A stretch of DNA of 64,000 nt from JANXVY01 sp034408685 (GCA_034408685.1 JAWXCP010000234.1:1-64000), one strand, 5' to 3'; shown: positions 17,196 to 25,498, counted from the stretch's first letter. Translations and numbers: made by a program. Notes: generated by a model not told the origin, from the sequence alone.

Positions 17196-18068
17196 CTATC
17201 TCCAGCCGCGGGCCAGGATAGCCGCCTCGTCGTCCTTCGATAGCGCCGGGTTGGCACCCAGCTTTGACATCACGCCGTCCAGCGCAGCAGCGTCGTGGCC
17301 ACCGGCCGGCTTCATGGCTCCAGGTTCCGCTCCAGGCGATGTCCCGGCGGTCGTCGCGATTTTTGCTACGCCCTCGACAGTCCACAACCCGCGCGTCTCG
17401 CGGCACGCCACACCGAGCGCCGTCGGCCGCTGATCGACCCCCGATGTCAGTTCGAACTCGCGGCAGTATCGCTTGCCTTGATCGCGGAACGTGGACATGG
17501 CCACCAGCGCGAGAGGCTCACCCCGACCGGTTGACAGCGCAAGTGGCTGGTAACTCGGTCGGCGTTCGAGAACCGAGGCCAAAAGCCCGTCGGAGGGAAC
17601 GGGCCCAAGCGCCACGACCGCGCTTGCGTCGTTCGCATCCCCATCGGGCTGCGCCAGCCACAACATGCTGACACCGGCGACGACGGCAAGGCAAGCCGCC
17701 ACAGCCGCAATGTCGCGCCGAGACGGGACCCACGCCGAACGCTGGCGTGGTCGCATTTGAATGATCGTGGCGGTCGCAGGTACGACTGAGACCGTTGCCG
17801 CCGATGGCGTGCCAGCCGCGTCTAAAGCAGACTTTGCCGAAAGCGCCGGGCCACCCTCGCGGATCAAAGCGATCAGGCCTTCGGGCATCGGTGCGTCGAA
17901 CGCCTCGTCGCTGACACCAGCAACGAGAGCCGCCGTTCGCTCGAACATGGCGACCGTTTCGCGTGCCTCGGGGTCGGTTTCGAGAAACGCAGCGATCTTT
18001 GTCCGCTCGTCAGCGTCGAGCAATCCGTCGGCATATGTCATCAGGGTTTCGTCATCGGGCCGCTTCAT
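17196..18068 (-). CDS. Anti-sigma factor, second copy
   Basis: A 290-residue protein with a cytoplasmic N-terminal anti-sigma domain (DDETLMTYADGLLDADERTKIAAFL), one membrane helix at ~118-138 and a periplasmic C-terminal domain. It is a diverged duplicate of its upstream neighbour: both share DETLMxYADGxLDA at the N-terminus and, outside the membrane, a CRE-x-x motif and a later ACR-x(5)-W motif. No Zn-binding HxxxCxxC is visible, so it is not of the ZAS type. The start overlaps the neighbour's stop (ATGA at 18065-18068). It is the last gene of the sigma operon. Confidence 0.78.
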   Translation of the reverse strand: MKRPDDETLMTYADGLLDADERTKIAAFLETDPEARETVAMFERTAALVAGVSDEAFDAPMPEGLIALIREGGPALSAKSALDAAGTPSAATVSVVPATATIIQMRPRQRSAWVPSRRDIAAVAACLAVVAGVSMLWLAQPDGDANDASAVVALGPVPSDGLLASVLERRPSYQPLALSTGRGEPLALVAMSTFRDQGKRYCREFELTSGVDQRPTALGVACRETRGLWTVEGVAKIATTAGTSPGAEPGAMKPAGGHDAAALDGVMSKLGANPALSKDDEAAILARGWR

Positions 18069-18859
18069 CGCATTTCACTTTCGCTTTTAATTCCGGATGT
18101 TCGCCGGTTCGCACCAAGCATTTCCAACACGCCCGTCATCGCGCCATGCGCCTGGACAGCGTCTGCCGCATAGGTTCCCGTCGGGCTCGAGCGTGTCGCG
18201 ATGACGCCGAGCACGGACCACGATTGGTCCGATCTGCGACAAGCAACGACAACGGCTGCAGGCAAACGGTCGTCGTTACGGTCATCGAACGCATCAAGCT
18301 CGCGACACGTGTTGCCGAACTTGTCCTTGAACTCGGAGATCACCCGATACCGCTCGAACTCGCGGCTCGGCGCCGCTGCTTGCAGGTTAGCCCCATGATC
18401 AAGGGCCGCGCGCAAACTGCTGTCATGTCGGACCTCGCCGAGTGACAACTCCCCCGGCGCAGTTGAGTGGGCATCGCGCTGCGGGGATGTGAACGCCACG
18501 GCTAGCCACGCGAGGGCAATGGCTGTTGTCGCCGTTCCAGCAACCCACGCCGCGCCGCCAAGTCCCGTTCCAGCGAACGCTGGCCCAAAAACCCAAGCCG
18601 AATGAAACGTGCTCGGCTCTCGGCCGATCCGCCGCCGCTTTGGACCACGCTCGACCAGTTTGACGAGCGGGTCCATGCCGCGGGTGAAATCTTGGTCGGC
18701 GAACGCGTGCCGCGTCATGGCCGTCACCAGCATCATCGTGTGCACAAAGCGTTGGGCTACCGCATCGCCCAGCAGGTAGCGTTCGATCGCCACGCGGCTT
18801 GCTGCATCAAGGTGGCCGTCGGCATAGGCCATCAGCGTTTCATCGGTCGGTCGCGTCAT
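18065..18859 (-). CDS. Anti-sigma factor, first copy
   Basis: A 264-residue membrane protein with an N-terminal DETLMAYADGHLDAASRVAIERYL domain, a membrane helix at ~100-124 and a periplasmic domain containing FGNTCRELDAF and ACRRSDQSWSVLGV. Its start overlaps the sigma-factor stop (18856-18859). Direct coupling to an ECF sigma gene and the topology make it the probable cognate anti-sigma factor, holding the sigma factor until an envelope signal arrives. The signal is unknown. Confidence 0.8.
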   Translation of the reverse strand: MTRPTDETLMAYADGHLDAASRVAIERYLLGDAVAQRFVHTMMLVTAMTRHAFADQDFTRGMDPLVKLVERGPKRRRIGREPSTFHSAWVFGPAFAGTGLGGAAWVAGTATTAIALAWLAVAFTSPQRDAHSTAPGELSLGEVRHDSSLRAALDHGANLQAAAPSREFERYRVISEFKDKFGNTCRELDAFDDRNDDRLPAAVVVACRRSDQSWSVLGVIATRSSPTGTYAADAVQAHGAMTGVLEMLGANRRTSGIKSESEMR

Positions 18860-19386
18860 GACAACGAACTCGCTCGATCTGAGTATTGGGATGTTGGCCG
18901 ATCAATCGCGATCGCCAGCCGCTTGCGGGCCCGGGCTAACCGGCTCATCACCGTACCCGTCGGTATCGAAAGGACGTCGGCGGCCTCCTGGTAGCTGAGA
19001 CCATCGATCGTCACGAGTGCCAGAACCAGACGCTGCTCTTCTGGTAGATTGCCGATCTCCCGGCGTACGACTTCCAGCGCCATGCGGGCTTCGGTCTGTT
19101 CATGGATCCGGGCATCAAAGGCCACCGCCTCCATAGCTTCGGGATCATGACTGTCGGATCGGCGTATCGCTTGCCGCCGTCTGTCGATCCAGGTCGTTTG
19201 CACGATGCGAAACATCCAACTGTCCATCCGTGTACCGGGCGTGAACTGGTCAAGCCGGCCGAGAGCACGCTCACAGGCAGATTGCAGCACGTCGTCGGCT
19301 TCCGTCATGGAACCCGTCAACGAGTAAGCGAACCTCCGAAGTCGCGGGAGCAGATCGATGATCTGTTGGCGAACGTCCTGTGTCAT
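18856..19386 (-). CDS. ECF-type RNA polymerase sigma factor
   Basis: A 176-residue sigma-70 family protein with regions 2 and 4 only. Region 2 includes RLRRFAYSLTGSMTEADDVLQSACERAL and SWMFRIVQTTWIDRRR. Region 4 includes LPEEQRLVLALVTIDGLSYQEAADVL and TVMSRLARARKRL. The ATG at 19386 is preferred to 19455, because the putative promoter (19417-19445) lies between them. It leads the operon sigma / anti-sigma / anti-sigma. The same promoter pattern stands before four other transcription units in this window, which suggests autoregulation and a local regulon. It lacks the PhyR/NepR context of EcfG. Confidence 0.9.
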   Translation of the reverse strand: MTQDVRQQIIDLLPRLRRFAYSLTGSMTEADDVLQSACERALGRLDQFTPGTRMDSWMFRIVQTTWIDRRRQAIRRSDSHDPEAMEAVAFDARIHEQTEARMALEVVRREIGNLPEEQRLVLALVTIDGLSYQEAADVLSIPTGTVMSRLARARKRLAIAIDRPTSQYSDRASSLS

Positions 19387-19416
19387 GCGATTATCGCCGG
19401 TTAGGTATATATGGGA

Positions 19417-19445
19417 TGATAACGGTCGTTGCGGTCGTCTATTCC
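19417..19445 (-). promoter_or_regulatory. Putative ECF promoter of the sigma operon
   Basis: Read on the minus strand: GGAATA (19445-19440), 15 bases, CGTTATCA (19424-19417), ending about 30 bases before the sigma start. GGAAT/CGTT with ~16-base spacing is the general pattern of ECF promoters. The same element with identical spacing recurs at 19598, 20966, 21019 and 35468, so autoregulation is likely. Confidence 0.78.
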
Positions 19446-19597
19446 AGTCAGTCATTGAAAATGGTTCGAGATTTCTTGCGATCTACGTGGCCGCTTATAG
19501 TTCGAGTGATCGCATCGTTGGTGCGCCGTCAACCGTGACAAATTTTTCGCAGCCGCGAGGCCCCCACGTCGCAACAAAGTTATATGCGTTGGCCTGG

Positions 19598-19626
19598 GGA
19601 ATAACCTTCCGTTCATGACGTTATCA
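19598..19626 (+). promoter_or_regulatory. Putative ECF promoter of the Ser/Asn-repeat gene
   Basis: GGAATA (19598-19603), 15 bases, CGTTATCA (19619-19626). The -10-like CGTT is ~56 bases before the ATG. The last eight bases are identical to those of the sigma operon promoter, which lies about 150 bases away and points the other way. Confidence 0.78.
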
Positions 19627-19677
19627 CTGGGACTGCCGTGAAATCGCGGGCGGTCGTAGTAACCAAGGAGATACGTA

Positions 19678-19989
19678 ATGAACAAAGTGACCATCACGAC
19701 GCTTGCTGTTGCAACGCTGCTCGGCGCCGGTGCTGCCCAGGCTGCAGCTCCTCTCGAGGCAGTTGATGCAAAGGCTCCTGTCGCCATCGAGAAGGCTGAG
19801 CGTATTCAGGTCGCTGGCAACTCTTCGTCGAACAGCAGCTCGAACAGCAGCTCGAACAGCTCGTCCAACAGCTCTTCGAACTCGTCGTCCAACAGCTCTT
19901 CGAACTCGTCGTCGAACAGCAGCTCGAACGGCTCTTCGAACTCGTCTTCAAACAGCAGCTCGAACCGTTCGTCGAACCGTTCGCGTTAA
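19678..19989 (+). CDS. Secreted Ser/Asn tetrapeptide-repeat protein
   Basis: A 103-residue protein with a Sec signal peptide (MNKVTITTLAVATLLGAGAAQA), a short segment with Asp/Glu/Lys (~23-47) and then 13 tetrapeptides of the type SSSN to the end, closing with basic RSSNRSR. A strong AAGGAG ribosome-binding site lies 9 bases before the ATG, and a clear terminator follows, so this is a complete monocistronic gene. Such a chain should be unstructured, hydrophilic and exported. I know no family for it; a surface coat, adhesive or matrix-like role is only a guess. The adjacent ECF sigma factor probably controls it. Confidence 0.8.
   Translation: MNKVTITTLAVATLLGAGAAQAAAPLEAVDAKAPVAIEKAERIQVAGNSSSNSSSNSSSNSSSNSSSNSSSNSSSNSSSNSSSNGSSNSSSNSSSNRSSNRSR
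19819..19986. repeat. 12-bp coding repeat (SSSN units)
   Basis: About 13 copies of a 12-bp unit, mostly AGC/TCG serine codons with an AAC asparagine codon. Codon choice varies between copies (agcagc, tcttcg, tcgtcg), so the repeat is partly old and kept at the protein level. Confidence 0.9.
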
Positions 19990-20012
19990 GCTTCTGGCCG
20001 CAAGATCCAGGG

Positions 20013-20041
20013 AAAGGGGCCGGGATTTCCGGCCCCTTTTT
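20013..20041 (+). terminator. Rho-independent terminator
   Basis: Stem GGGGCCGG (20016-20023), loop GATTT, stem CCGGCCCC, then a run of five T. It stands ~25 bases after the stop of the Ser/Asn-repeat gene and is the clearest terminator in the window. Confidence 0.93.
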
Positions 20042-20216
20042 GCGTTCGCATACCGTCAGTTGAGCACTGCTGATCCAGTCTTAGGTCCGACGGCCTCATC
20101 CAACTCGTCGGCTGCCGATCGCCGGTGCTCGGCGTATCCCCCAAACGGAAAAACGCGAGACCGGCTGGTCTCGCGCTATCAACACCGATGTCATGCCGAC
20201 AACCTCTCGGCGCGGG

Positions 20217-20933
20217 CTACCTCTCGGCGCGGGCAAATCGGCGGTACCAACCTTCCACAACTTGGGTCTGCCTGAGTATCTTTTCTTTCTTATCGGCCTG
20301 CTGCAGCGTCTCGACCCGAATCTCGGCGGCGAGCGATGTCGTGTCCCGGCGGAATGGGATGACCTGAACGAGCGGCGTGCCACGCTCCAGCGTGTAGACG
20401 CCATCGGGCGCGGTGGCGATAAAAGGGAAATTGATAAGCGAATGGTACGTGTCGGTATCAACGACACCCGCGATACATTCAAACACCGGGCTGGCACGGT
20501 TCAGCGGCGATACGAACAAACAGCTCCAGCCCGGCGGTGTGATGATCGTCCAATAGTTGTGAAACTTGCACGGTGGGCGAGGCTCGCGCGGATTGCCCGC
20601 GATTTGATGCATCGCATGGTTCGAAACCATGACCTTCTCGTATTCCCAACCGGCTTCGACGGTCTGGCCATTATCTCGAATGTCGAGCCGAACCGTGGCC
20701 GCCAGGGGCAACACCCACCCCGTCGTCATGGCGTCGAGAAACGGCATGCAACGCTTGATTGTCAGTCCGTTGTTGTTGGCATGCACGTGGGCCTTGTCGA
20801 CAGCCGGAAGCTTACGGAACCAGTCGGGGATGACCGTTTTAGCGGCCACCGGTTCGGCGATCACTCCATGGTCCTTGGCATCGCAGACGAACTCGATTTT
20901 CGGTTTCACCAAAGGCGCTAACAGGCGCAGCAT
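20217..20933 (-). CDS. DUF6065-like protein
   Basis: A 238-residue, apparently soluble protein without signal peptide. It contains motifs such as IPDWFRKLP, TIKRCMPFLDAMTTGWVLPL, KFHNYWTIITPPGWSCLFVSPLNR and LVQVIPFRRD, which match what I recall as DUF6065. The function is unknown. The ATG at 20933 is preferred over 20951 because GGGAG stands upstream at a sensible distance. It is divergent from the RTX gene, and each has its own copy of the ECF promoter element, so it is probably made together with the RTX protein and its exporter. It might be an enzyme or processing factor for an exported product; this is inference. Confidence 0.72.
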   Translation of the reverse strand: MLRLLAPLVKPKIEFVCDAKDHGVIAEPVAAKTVIPDWFRKLPAVDKAHVHANNNGLTIKRCMPFLDAMTTGWVLPLAATVRLDIRDNGQTVEAGWEYEKVMVSNHAMHQIAGNPREPRPPCKFHNYWTIITPPGWSCLFVSPLNRASPVFECIAGVVDTDTYHSLINFPFIATAPDGVYTLERGTPLVQVIPFRRDTTSLAAEIRVETLQQADKKEKILRQTQVVEGWYRRFARAER

Positions 20934-20965
20934 AGCTCGTCTCCCTAGCATAACGTATCACGCGA

Positions 20966-20994
20966 CGATAACGCGTCTGCGGCAACTCTATTCC
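20966..20994 (-). promoter_or_regulatory. Putative ECF promoter of the DUF6065-like gene
   Basis: Minus strand: GGAATA (20994-20989), 15 bases, CGTTATCG (20973-20966), ending ~33 bases before the ATG. It differs from the sigma operon promoter only in the last base of the -10 block. Confidence 0.76.
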
Positions 20995-21018
20995 CGACAC
21001 GCTCCGCTTTTTATCGGC

Positions 21019-21047
21019 GGAATAACTCCAAGTGACCAGCGTTGTTG
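21019..21047 (+). promoter_or_regulatory. Putative ECF promoter of the RTX / type I secretion operon
   Basis: GGAATA (21019-21024), 15 bases, CGTTGTTG (21040-21047). It ends ~55 bases before the RTX start and lies back to back with the promoter of the DUF6065-like gene; their -35 blocks are only ~24 bases apart. Confidence 0.72.
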
Positions 21048-21101
21048 TTCAGCCGCGCTGACGTCGGCCGGCCAAATCAACCCGTCATTGGAGTTCATCC
21101 C

Positions 21102-22193
21102 ATGCCCATACCGACAGACTTTGACGACATTCTACTTGGCACCGACCTCGCCGACGCCATCAACGGCCGCAAGGGTAACGACATCATCGAAGGCTTCGAT
21201 GGCAATGATCGCTTAGCTGGTGGCGAAGGCAACGATATTGTTTTCGGTGATGGCGGTAATGACGTTATCGACGGCGGCATCGGCAACGACGAAGTGTTCG
21301 GTGGCGATGGTAACGACATCTTAGTCGGCGGCGAGGGCGACGATCTCGTCGAAGGTGGTGACGGCGACGACGCCTTGACGGGTGGCGTTGGCGACGACGT
21401 CATGTTCGGCGGCACCGGCAACGACCGGCTCGACGGCGGCGAGGGCAAGGATCAGTTGTTTGGCGGCGATGGCGATGATGTCGTTGCTGGCGGCAAGGGC
21501 GAGGACGACCTGTTCGGCGGCGCTGGCAATGACCGGCTGGCCGGCGGCGATGACAACGATCTCATCGAAGGTGGCGATGGCAACGACGTCGTCAATGGCG
21601 ATCAGGGCAGCGACACCCTGTACGGCGGCCTCGGCAACGATACCCTCCGCGGCGGCGAAGGTGACGACACGGCGTTCGGCGGCACCGGCCTCGACTTCAT
21701 ATCCGGCGATTCTGGTAACGACCGCCTTTTCGGCGGGGACGACAACGATCGGCTCGACGGCGGCGAGGGCGACGATCTGCTTGACGGCGGTGCAGGTGCC
21801 GACACGCTCATTGGCGGGATTGGCTCAGATCGCCTTGTCGGCGGCGCTGGCGCCGATAGTCTGACCGGTGGTGCCGATCAGGACTTCTTCGTTCTGGCTC
21901 GGACCGGCGGACGCGACACGATCACCGACTTCCAGACCGGAAGCGACGATCTCGTCATCAGCGCGGCCGAGTTCGGCGGCGGCTTGCAGGCCGGTAGCTC
22001 GATCGACAGCAGCCGCGTCGTCTCCTCTGCCGCGCCCGCCGCATCGGTCTCCGGCCAGGGCACATTCCTCTACAACACCGGAACCGGCATTTTGTCCTGG
22101 GATGCCGATGGCGCTGGCGGCGCCGCTGCCACCCAGGTCGCGGCTCTCACCCGCGGGCTCGCGCTGACGAGTTCAGATTTCGAGATCGTCTGA
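21102..22193 (+). CDS. RTX calcium-binding repeat protein, type I secretion substrate
   Basis: A 364-residue protein made almost entirely of RTX nonapeptides: about 26 copies of GGxGxDxxx run from ~residue 15 to 260, which should fold into a calcium-bound parallel beta roll outside the cell. The last ~100 residues (DFFVLARTGGRDTITDFQTGSDDLVIS to SSDFEIV) look like the C-terminal type I secretion signal. There is no enzyme domain and no Sec signal. The ATG at 21102 follows TTGGAG. The exporter ABC and HlyD genes come directly after. It may be a structural, S-layer-like or adhesive protein. Confidence 0.92.
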   Translation: MPIPTDFDDILLGTDLADAINGRKGNDIIEGFDGNDRLAGGEGNDIVFGDGGNDVIDGGIGNDEVFGGDGNDILVGGEGDDLVEGGDGDDALTGGVGDDVMFGGTGNDRLDGGEGKDQLFGGDGDDVVAGGKGEDDLFGGAGNDRLAGGDDNDLIEGGDGNDVVNGDQGSDTLYGGLGNDTLRGGEGDDTAFGGTGLDFISGDSGNDRLFGGDDNDRLDGGEGDDLLDGGAGADTLIGGIGSDRLVGGAGADSLTGGADQDFFVLARTGGRDTITDFQTGSDDLVISAAEFGGGLQAGSSIDSSRVVSSAAPAASVSGQGTFLYNTGTGILSWDADGAGGAAATQVAALTRGLALTSSDFEIV

Positions 22194-22201
22194 CGACAAC
22201 A

Positions 22202-22227
22202 GGCAGCGGGGTCTACCCCCCCGCTGC
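22202..22227 (+). terminator. Hairpin between RTX and exporter genes
   Basis: GGCAGCGGGG (22202-22211), loop TCTA, then CCCCCCGCTGCC (to 22227). The stem is strong but no T run follows, so it is more likely a partial terminator or mRNA-stabilising stem. Such a stem would let the RTX protein be made in excess over its exporter. Confidence 0.6.
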
Positions 22228-22285
22228 CCCGCTTTCGCGCGCCAAGGCCACCCGAACACAGACGATCCCGCCAACGGAGCAACCC

Positions 22286-24043
22286 ATGCAGAAAATTGCG
22301 CCCACCGTTGCCCGCGCTTCCCTCGGCGCCTCCTTGAGCTGGGCACTCCTTGCCGTTGTTATGATGTCGTGCGTCGTCAACTTGTTGGCGTTGGCTGGCG
22401 CATTCTATATGCTACAAGTCTACGATCGGGTGCTGACCAGCCAAAGCGTTCCGACACTCATTGCGCTATCGGTTCTCGTCGCTGGGCTTTACGTCGCCTA
22501 CGGCATACTTGATGTCATCCGCGGTCAGTTGATGCTGCGGATGGGCAGCCGCATCGATACGTTCGCCATGCCCGTCGCCTACAATGAAGGCGTCCAGAGA
22601 TACCTCGACGGCCGCGCGCCACATGATGCCCTGCAGCCGGTCCGCGATGTCGATACGTTGCGCAACTTCCTGGCGAGTTCCGCTCCCGTTGCGGTCGCCG
22701 ATCTGCCGTGGACGCCCATTTTCCTCGTATTCGTAACGATGTTGTCGCCAACACTGGGCCTCGTGACAGCGGGTGGCATGGCAATCCTGGTGGTGATCGC
22801 CGTAGCAACCGACTTTGCAACGCGCCGCCTGGAGGCCAGGATCGCTGCCGCATCGTATGGCCGGTCCCTCGAGCTCGACGCAACCTTACGCAACAGCGAA
22901 GCCATGGTGGCTATGGGCATGGCGCCCGAGGCGGCCGCGCGATTTTTAACCAGCCACCAGGGGATTGTTGACGGTCAGCAGCGGGCAGGAGACGCCGTCA
23001 TTCTGCTCGGTGGCATTTCGCGCGTCATCCGTTTGATGCTGCAATCGGCGATTCTGGGGCTTGGTGCTTATCTCGTCATCAAGGGCAATATCACAACAGG
23101 CGCGATCATCGCCGCATCGATCGCCGCAGCCCGCGCCCTGGCACCGGTCGAGCAGGCGATCACCAACTGGCGCGCCTTGGCGCAAGCCCGCGATAGTGCG
23201 CGGCGGCTGCGTGACATGATCACAACGGCCAAACCGGATGCCGCGCCATTGCCATTGCCGCCGCCCAACCGCTCCGTGGCACTCGATCAGGTCGTCGTTC
23301 GCGCCCCCGGTAGCGCGGTCGCGGCGTTGAGCGGGGTCACCTTCGCCCTGGAAGCCGGGCAAGGATTAGCCGTGATCGGAACAAGCGGCTCGGGAAAGTC
23401 AACTTTAGCGCGGACCATCGCTGGCATCTGGACGCCGGTCCACGGCGCAGTTCGGCTCGACGGTGCGCCAATCGGACGTTGGGACACCGCAGATCGCGGC
23501 CGCTTCATCGGTTACATGCCGCAGCACATCGAGCTGTTTCCAGCCTCGATCGCGAGAAACATCGCGCGGCTCGACGATCATGCCGACGGAAGTGCGATCG
23601 TTGCGGCGGCAATGGCTGCTGGCATCCATGACGTCATCTTGAACCTGCCGCAGGGTTATGAAACCGAACTTGGCACAGGTGGAGCACCATTATCGGCTGG
23701 CCAGCGTCAACAAATCGGGCTTGCCCGTGCGCTGTATCAAGATCCGTTCCTCGTTGTGCTCGATGAGCCCAACGCGAACCTCGACCAGGATGGCGAGGAT
23801 GCACTGATTGCAGCGCTAAAGGGCATTCGCGATCGTGGCGGCATCGCCGTGGTCGTCGCCCATCGCCGCAGCATCCTGACGGCCCTCGACACCGTCGCCA
23901 TCATCGAAGGCGCGCGCCTCAAGACGATTGGCCCGAAAGCCGACGTCCTACGAATGCTTGCTCCGCGTATCGACCCAGCTCCCGTCGAACCGCGTGTGAC
24001 GGCCCTGACGCCAGCTGGTTGCAAACGGAGGACTGCACCATGA
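22286..24043 (+). CDS. Type I secretion ABC transporter (PrtD/HlyB type)
   Basis: A 585-residue inner-membrane exporter with six membrane segments (residues ~15-310) and a C-terminal ABC domain: Walker A GTSGSGKST, signature LSAGQRQQIGLARAL, Walker B LVVLDEPNANLD, and the H-loop VVAHRR. There is no N-terminal C39 peptidase domain, as in PrtD-type exporters. It follows the RTX gene and overlaps the HlyD gene by ATGA, so the three form one secretion unit. A TolC-like outer-membrane partner is not in the window. Confidence 0.94.
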   Translation: MQKIAPTVARASLGASLSWALLAVVMMSCVVNLLALAGAFYMLQVYDRVLTSQSVPTLIALSVLVAGLYVAYGILDVIRGQLMLRMGSRIDTFAMPVAYNEGVQRYLDGRAPHDALQPVRDVDTLRNFLASSAPVAVADLPWTPIFLVFVTMLSPTLGLVTAGGMAILVVIAVATDFATRRLEARIAAASYGRSLELDATLRNSEAMVAMGMAPEAAARFLTSHQGIVDGQQRAGDAVILLGGISRVIRLMLQSAILGLGAYLVIKGNITTGAIIAASIAAARALAPVEQAITNWRALAQARDSARRLRDMITTAKPDAAPLPLPPPNRSVALDQVVVRAPGSAVAALSGVTFALEAGQGLAVIGTSGSGKSTLARTIAGIWTPVHGAVRLDGAPIGRWDTADRGRFIGYMPQHIELFPASIARNIARLDDHADGSAIVAAAMAAGIHDVILNLPQGYETELGTGGAPLSAGQRQQIGLARALYQDPFLVVLDEPNANLDQDGEDALIAALKGIRDRGGIAVVVAHRRSILTALDTVAIIEGARLKTIGPKADVLRMLAPRIDPAPVEPRVTALTPAGCKRRTAP

Positions 24044-25428
24044 CCACACCCTTGCGCCGCACGAACGAACTGGTGATCGTCCCAGCCAAAGGCTCAGCCG
24101 AACCGCCAAGACAGCCTCGCCGCCGCAGCCGCGCGCCGGGTTTTGTCGACCGCGGAAGTGGGCTTTTCAATCGCACCCTGCTTGGCTTTGCGATCGTTGC
24201 GGTGCTCGTCATCGGGATCGGTGCGTGGGGCGCAACGGCACGACTGTCGGGCGCTGTTATCGCACCGGGACTGCTGGTCGTTGATAGCAACGTCAAGCGG
24301 GTCCAACATCCAACGGGTGGCGTCGTCACGGATATTCGCGTTCGCAATGGCGATCAGGTGAAGACCGGAGACGTTCTCGTCACGCTGGATAACGGCCAGT
24401 CGCGCGCCATGCTGGCCATCCACGACAACAAGATCCTTCAGCTCGAGAGCGAGAAATCCCGGCTGATTGCCGAGCGGGACGGCGTCGCGACGATGGCATT
24501 CCCAGCTGCGCTCGATGCCAAAAACCCCAGCGCCAAGACGGCGTTTGAAGAAGAGCGCCGCCTGCTTGATGCGCGCCGGAGCGGCTGGGCCAGCCAGAGA
24601 GCGCGGCTGCGAGAGCGGATCGTTCAAGTCCGCCGGGAGATCGACGCGATTATATCCCAACGAACAGCCAAGGGTGCCGAGATCGAACTGATCCGGCAAG
24701 AGCTTAAGCTCGTCGACGACATGTACAAGCGCCAGTTGTCAAACATTACCCGCGTGATCGGCATGAAGCGCGAGTTGGCGCGATTTGAGGGCGACAAGGG
24801 CGCGCTAGAAGCGCAGATCGCGCGGGCGGAAAGCAGCATACATGAGATCGAACTGCAACTTGTGGAGCTCGATCAGCGCGTCGTCACCGATGTTCACAAA
24901 CAGGTACGCGAGATCGACGGCCAACTCGCCGAATTGGCTGAGCGGAAAGCGACAGCCGAAGACCAATTGCGCCGGACGGAATTGCGGGCCCCCGTTATGG
25001 GCACGGTGCACGAACTCGTGGCGAACACCGTCGGTGGTGTCATCAGACCCGGGGAAACCGTGATGAGCATCGTGCCGCAACGCGACGCGTTGAGCGTCGA
25101 AGTGCGGATCGCACCCAAAGACATCGATCAAGTCGTCGTTGGCCAGCGCGCTCTGTTGCGGTTCAGTTCGCTCAACAAGGAGCAGACGCCGGAGTTGCCG
25201 GGCATCGTCGGCCATGTTGGCGCTGACTTATCACGCGAGCCGTCAACCGGCCGCGAGTTTTTTCTCGCGAGGATCGAGGTCAACCCACAAGCGATGGCCA
25301 AAGCTGACGGGTTCAAGCTGACGCCGGGAATGCCGGTCGATAGTTTCATAGAAACCGACGAACGCACCGCGCTGTCGTATCTGTTGAAACCGTTCACCGA
25401 CCAAGTGGTGCGGGCGATGCGCGAGTAA
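24040..25428 (+). CDS. Type I secretion membrane-fusion protein (HlyD/PrtE family)
   Basis: A 462-residue periplasmic adaptor. A cytoplasmic N-terminus of ~50 residues is followed by one membrane helix (~54-78), the biotinyl-lipoyl-like start VKRVQHPTGGVVTDIRVRNGDQV, a long coiled-coil hairpin (~130-320), and the C-terminal barrel (LRAPVMGTVHEL, VRIAPKDIDQVVVGQ). The start at 24040 overlaps the ABC stop and has CGGAGG upstream. It links the ABC exporter to an outer-membrane channel. A terminator-like stem follows. Confidence 0.93.
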   Translation: MTTPLRRTNELVIVPAKGSAEPPRQPRRRSRAPGFVDRGSGLFNRTLLGFAIVAVLVIGIGAWGATARLSGAVIAPGLLVVDSNVKRVQHPTGGVVTDIRVRNGDQVKTGDVLVTLDNGQSRAMLAIHDNKILQLESEKSRLIAERDGVATMAFPAALDAKNPSAKTAFEEERRLLDARRSGWASQRARLRERIVQVRREIDAIISQRTAKGAEIELIRQELKLVDDMYKRQLSNITRVIGMKRELARFEGDKGALEAQIARAESSIHEIELQLVELDQRVVTDVHKQVREIDGQLAELAERKATAEDQLRRTELRAPVMGTVHELVANTVGGVIRPGETVMSIVPQRDALSVEVRIAPKDIDQVVVGQRALLRFSSLNKEQTPELPGIVGHVGADLSREPSTGREFFLARIEVNPQAMAKADGFKLTPGMPVDSFIETDERTALSYLLKPFTDQVVRAMRE

Positions 25429-25498
25429 CACCGCCGCGTAGGGCTTGGACGTGACGTCGCAGCGACGGCCCTAGGCGAGCGACATAGAACCAAAAAGC

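Noticed and set aside
21150..21890. Repetitive DNA in the RTX gene resembling a repeat array
   Set aside because: The repeats are coding RTX nonapeptides with no constant repeat/unique spacer pattern and no cas genes; not CRISPR.
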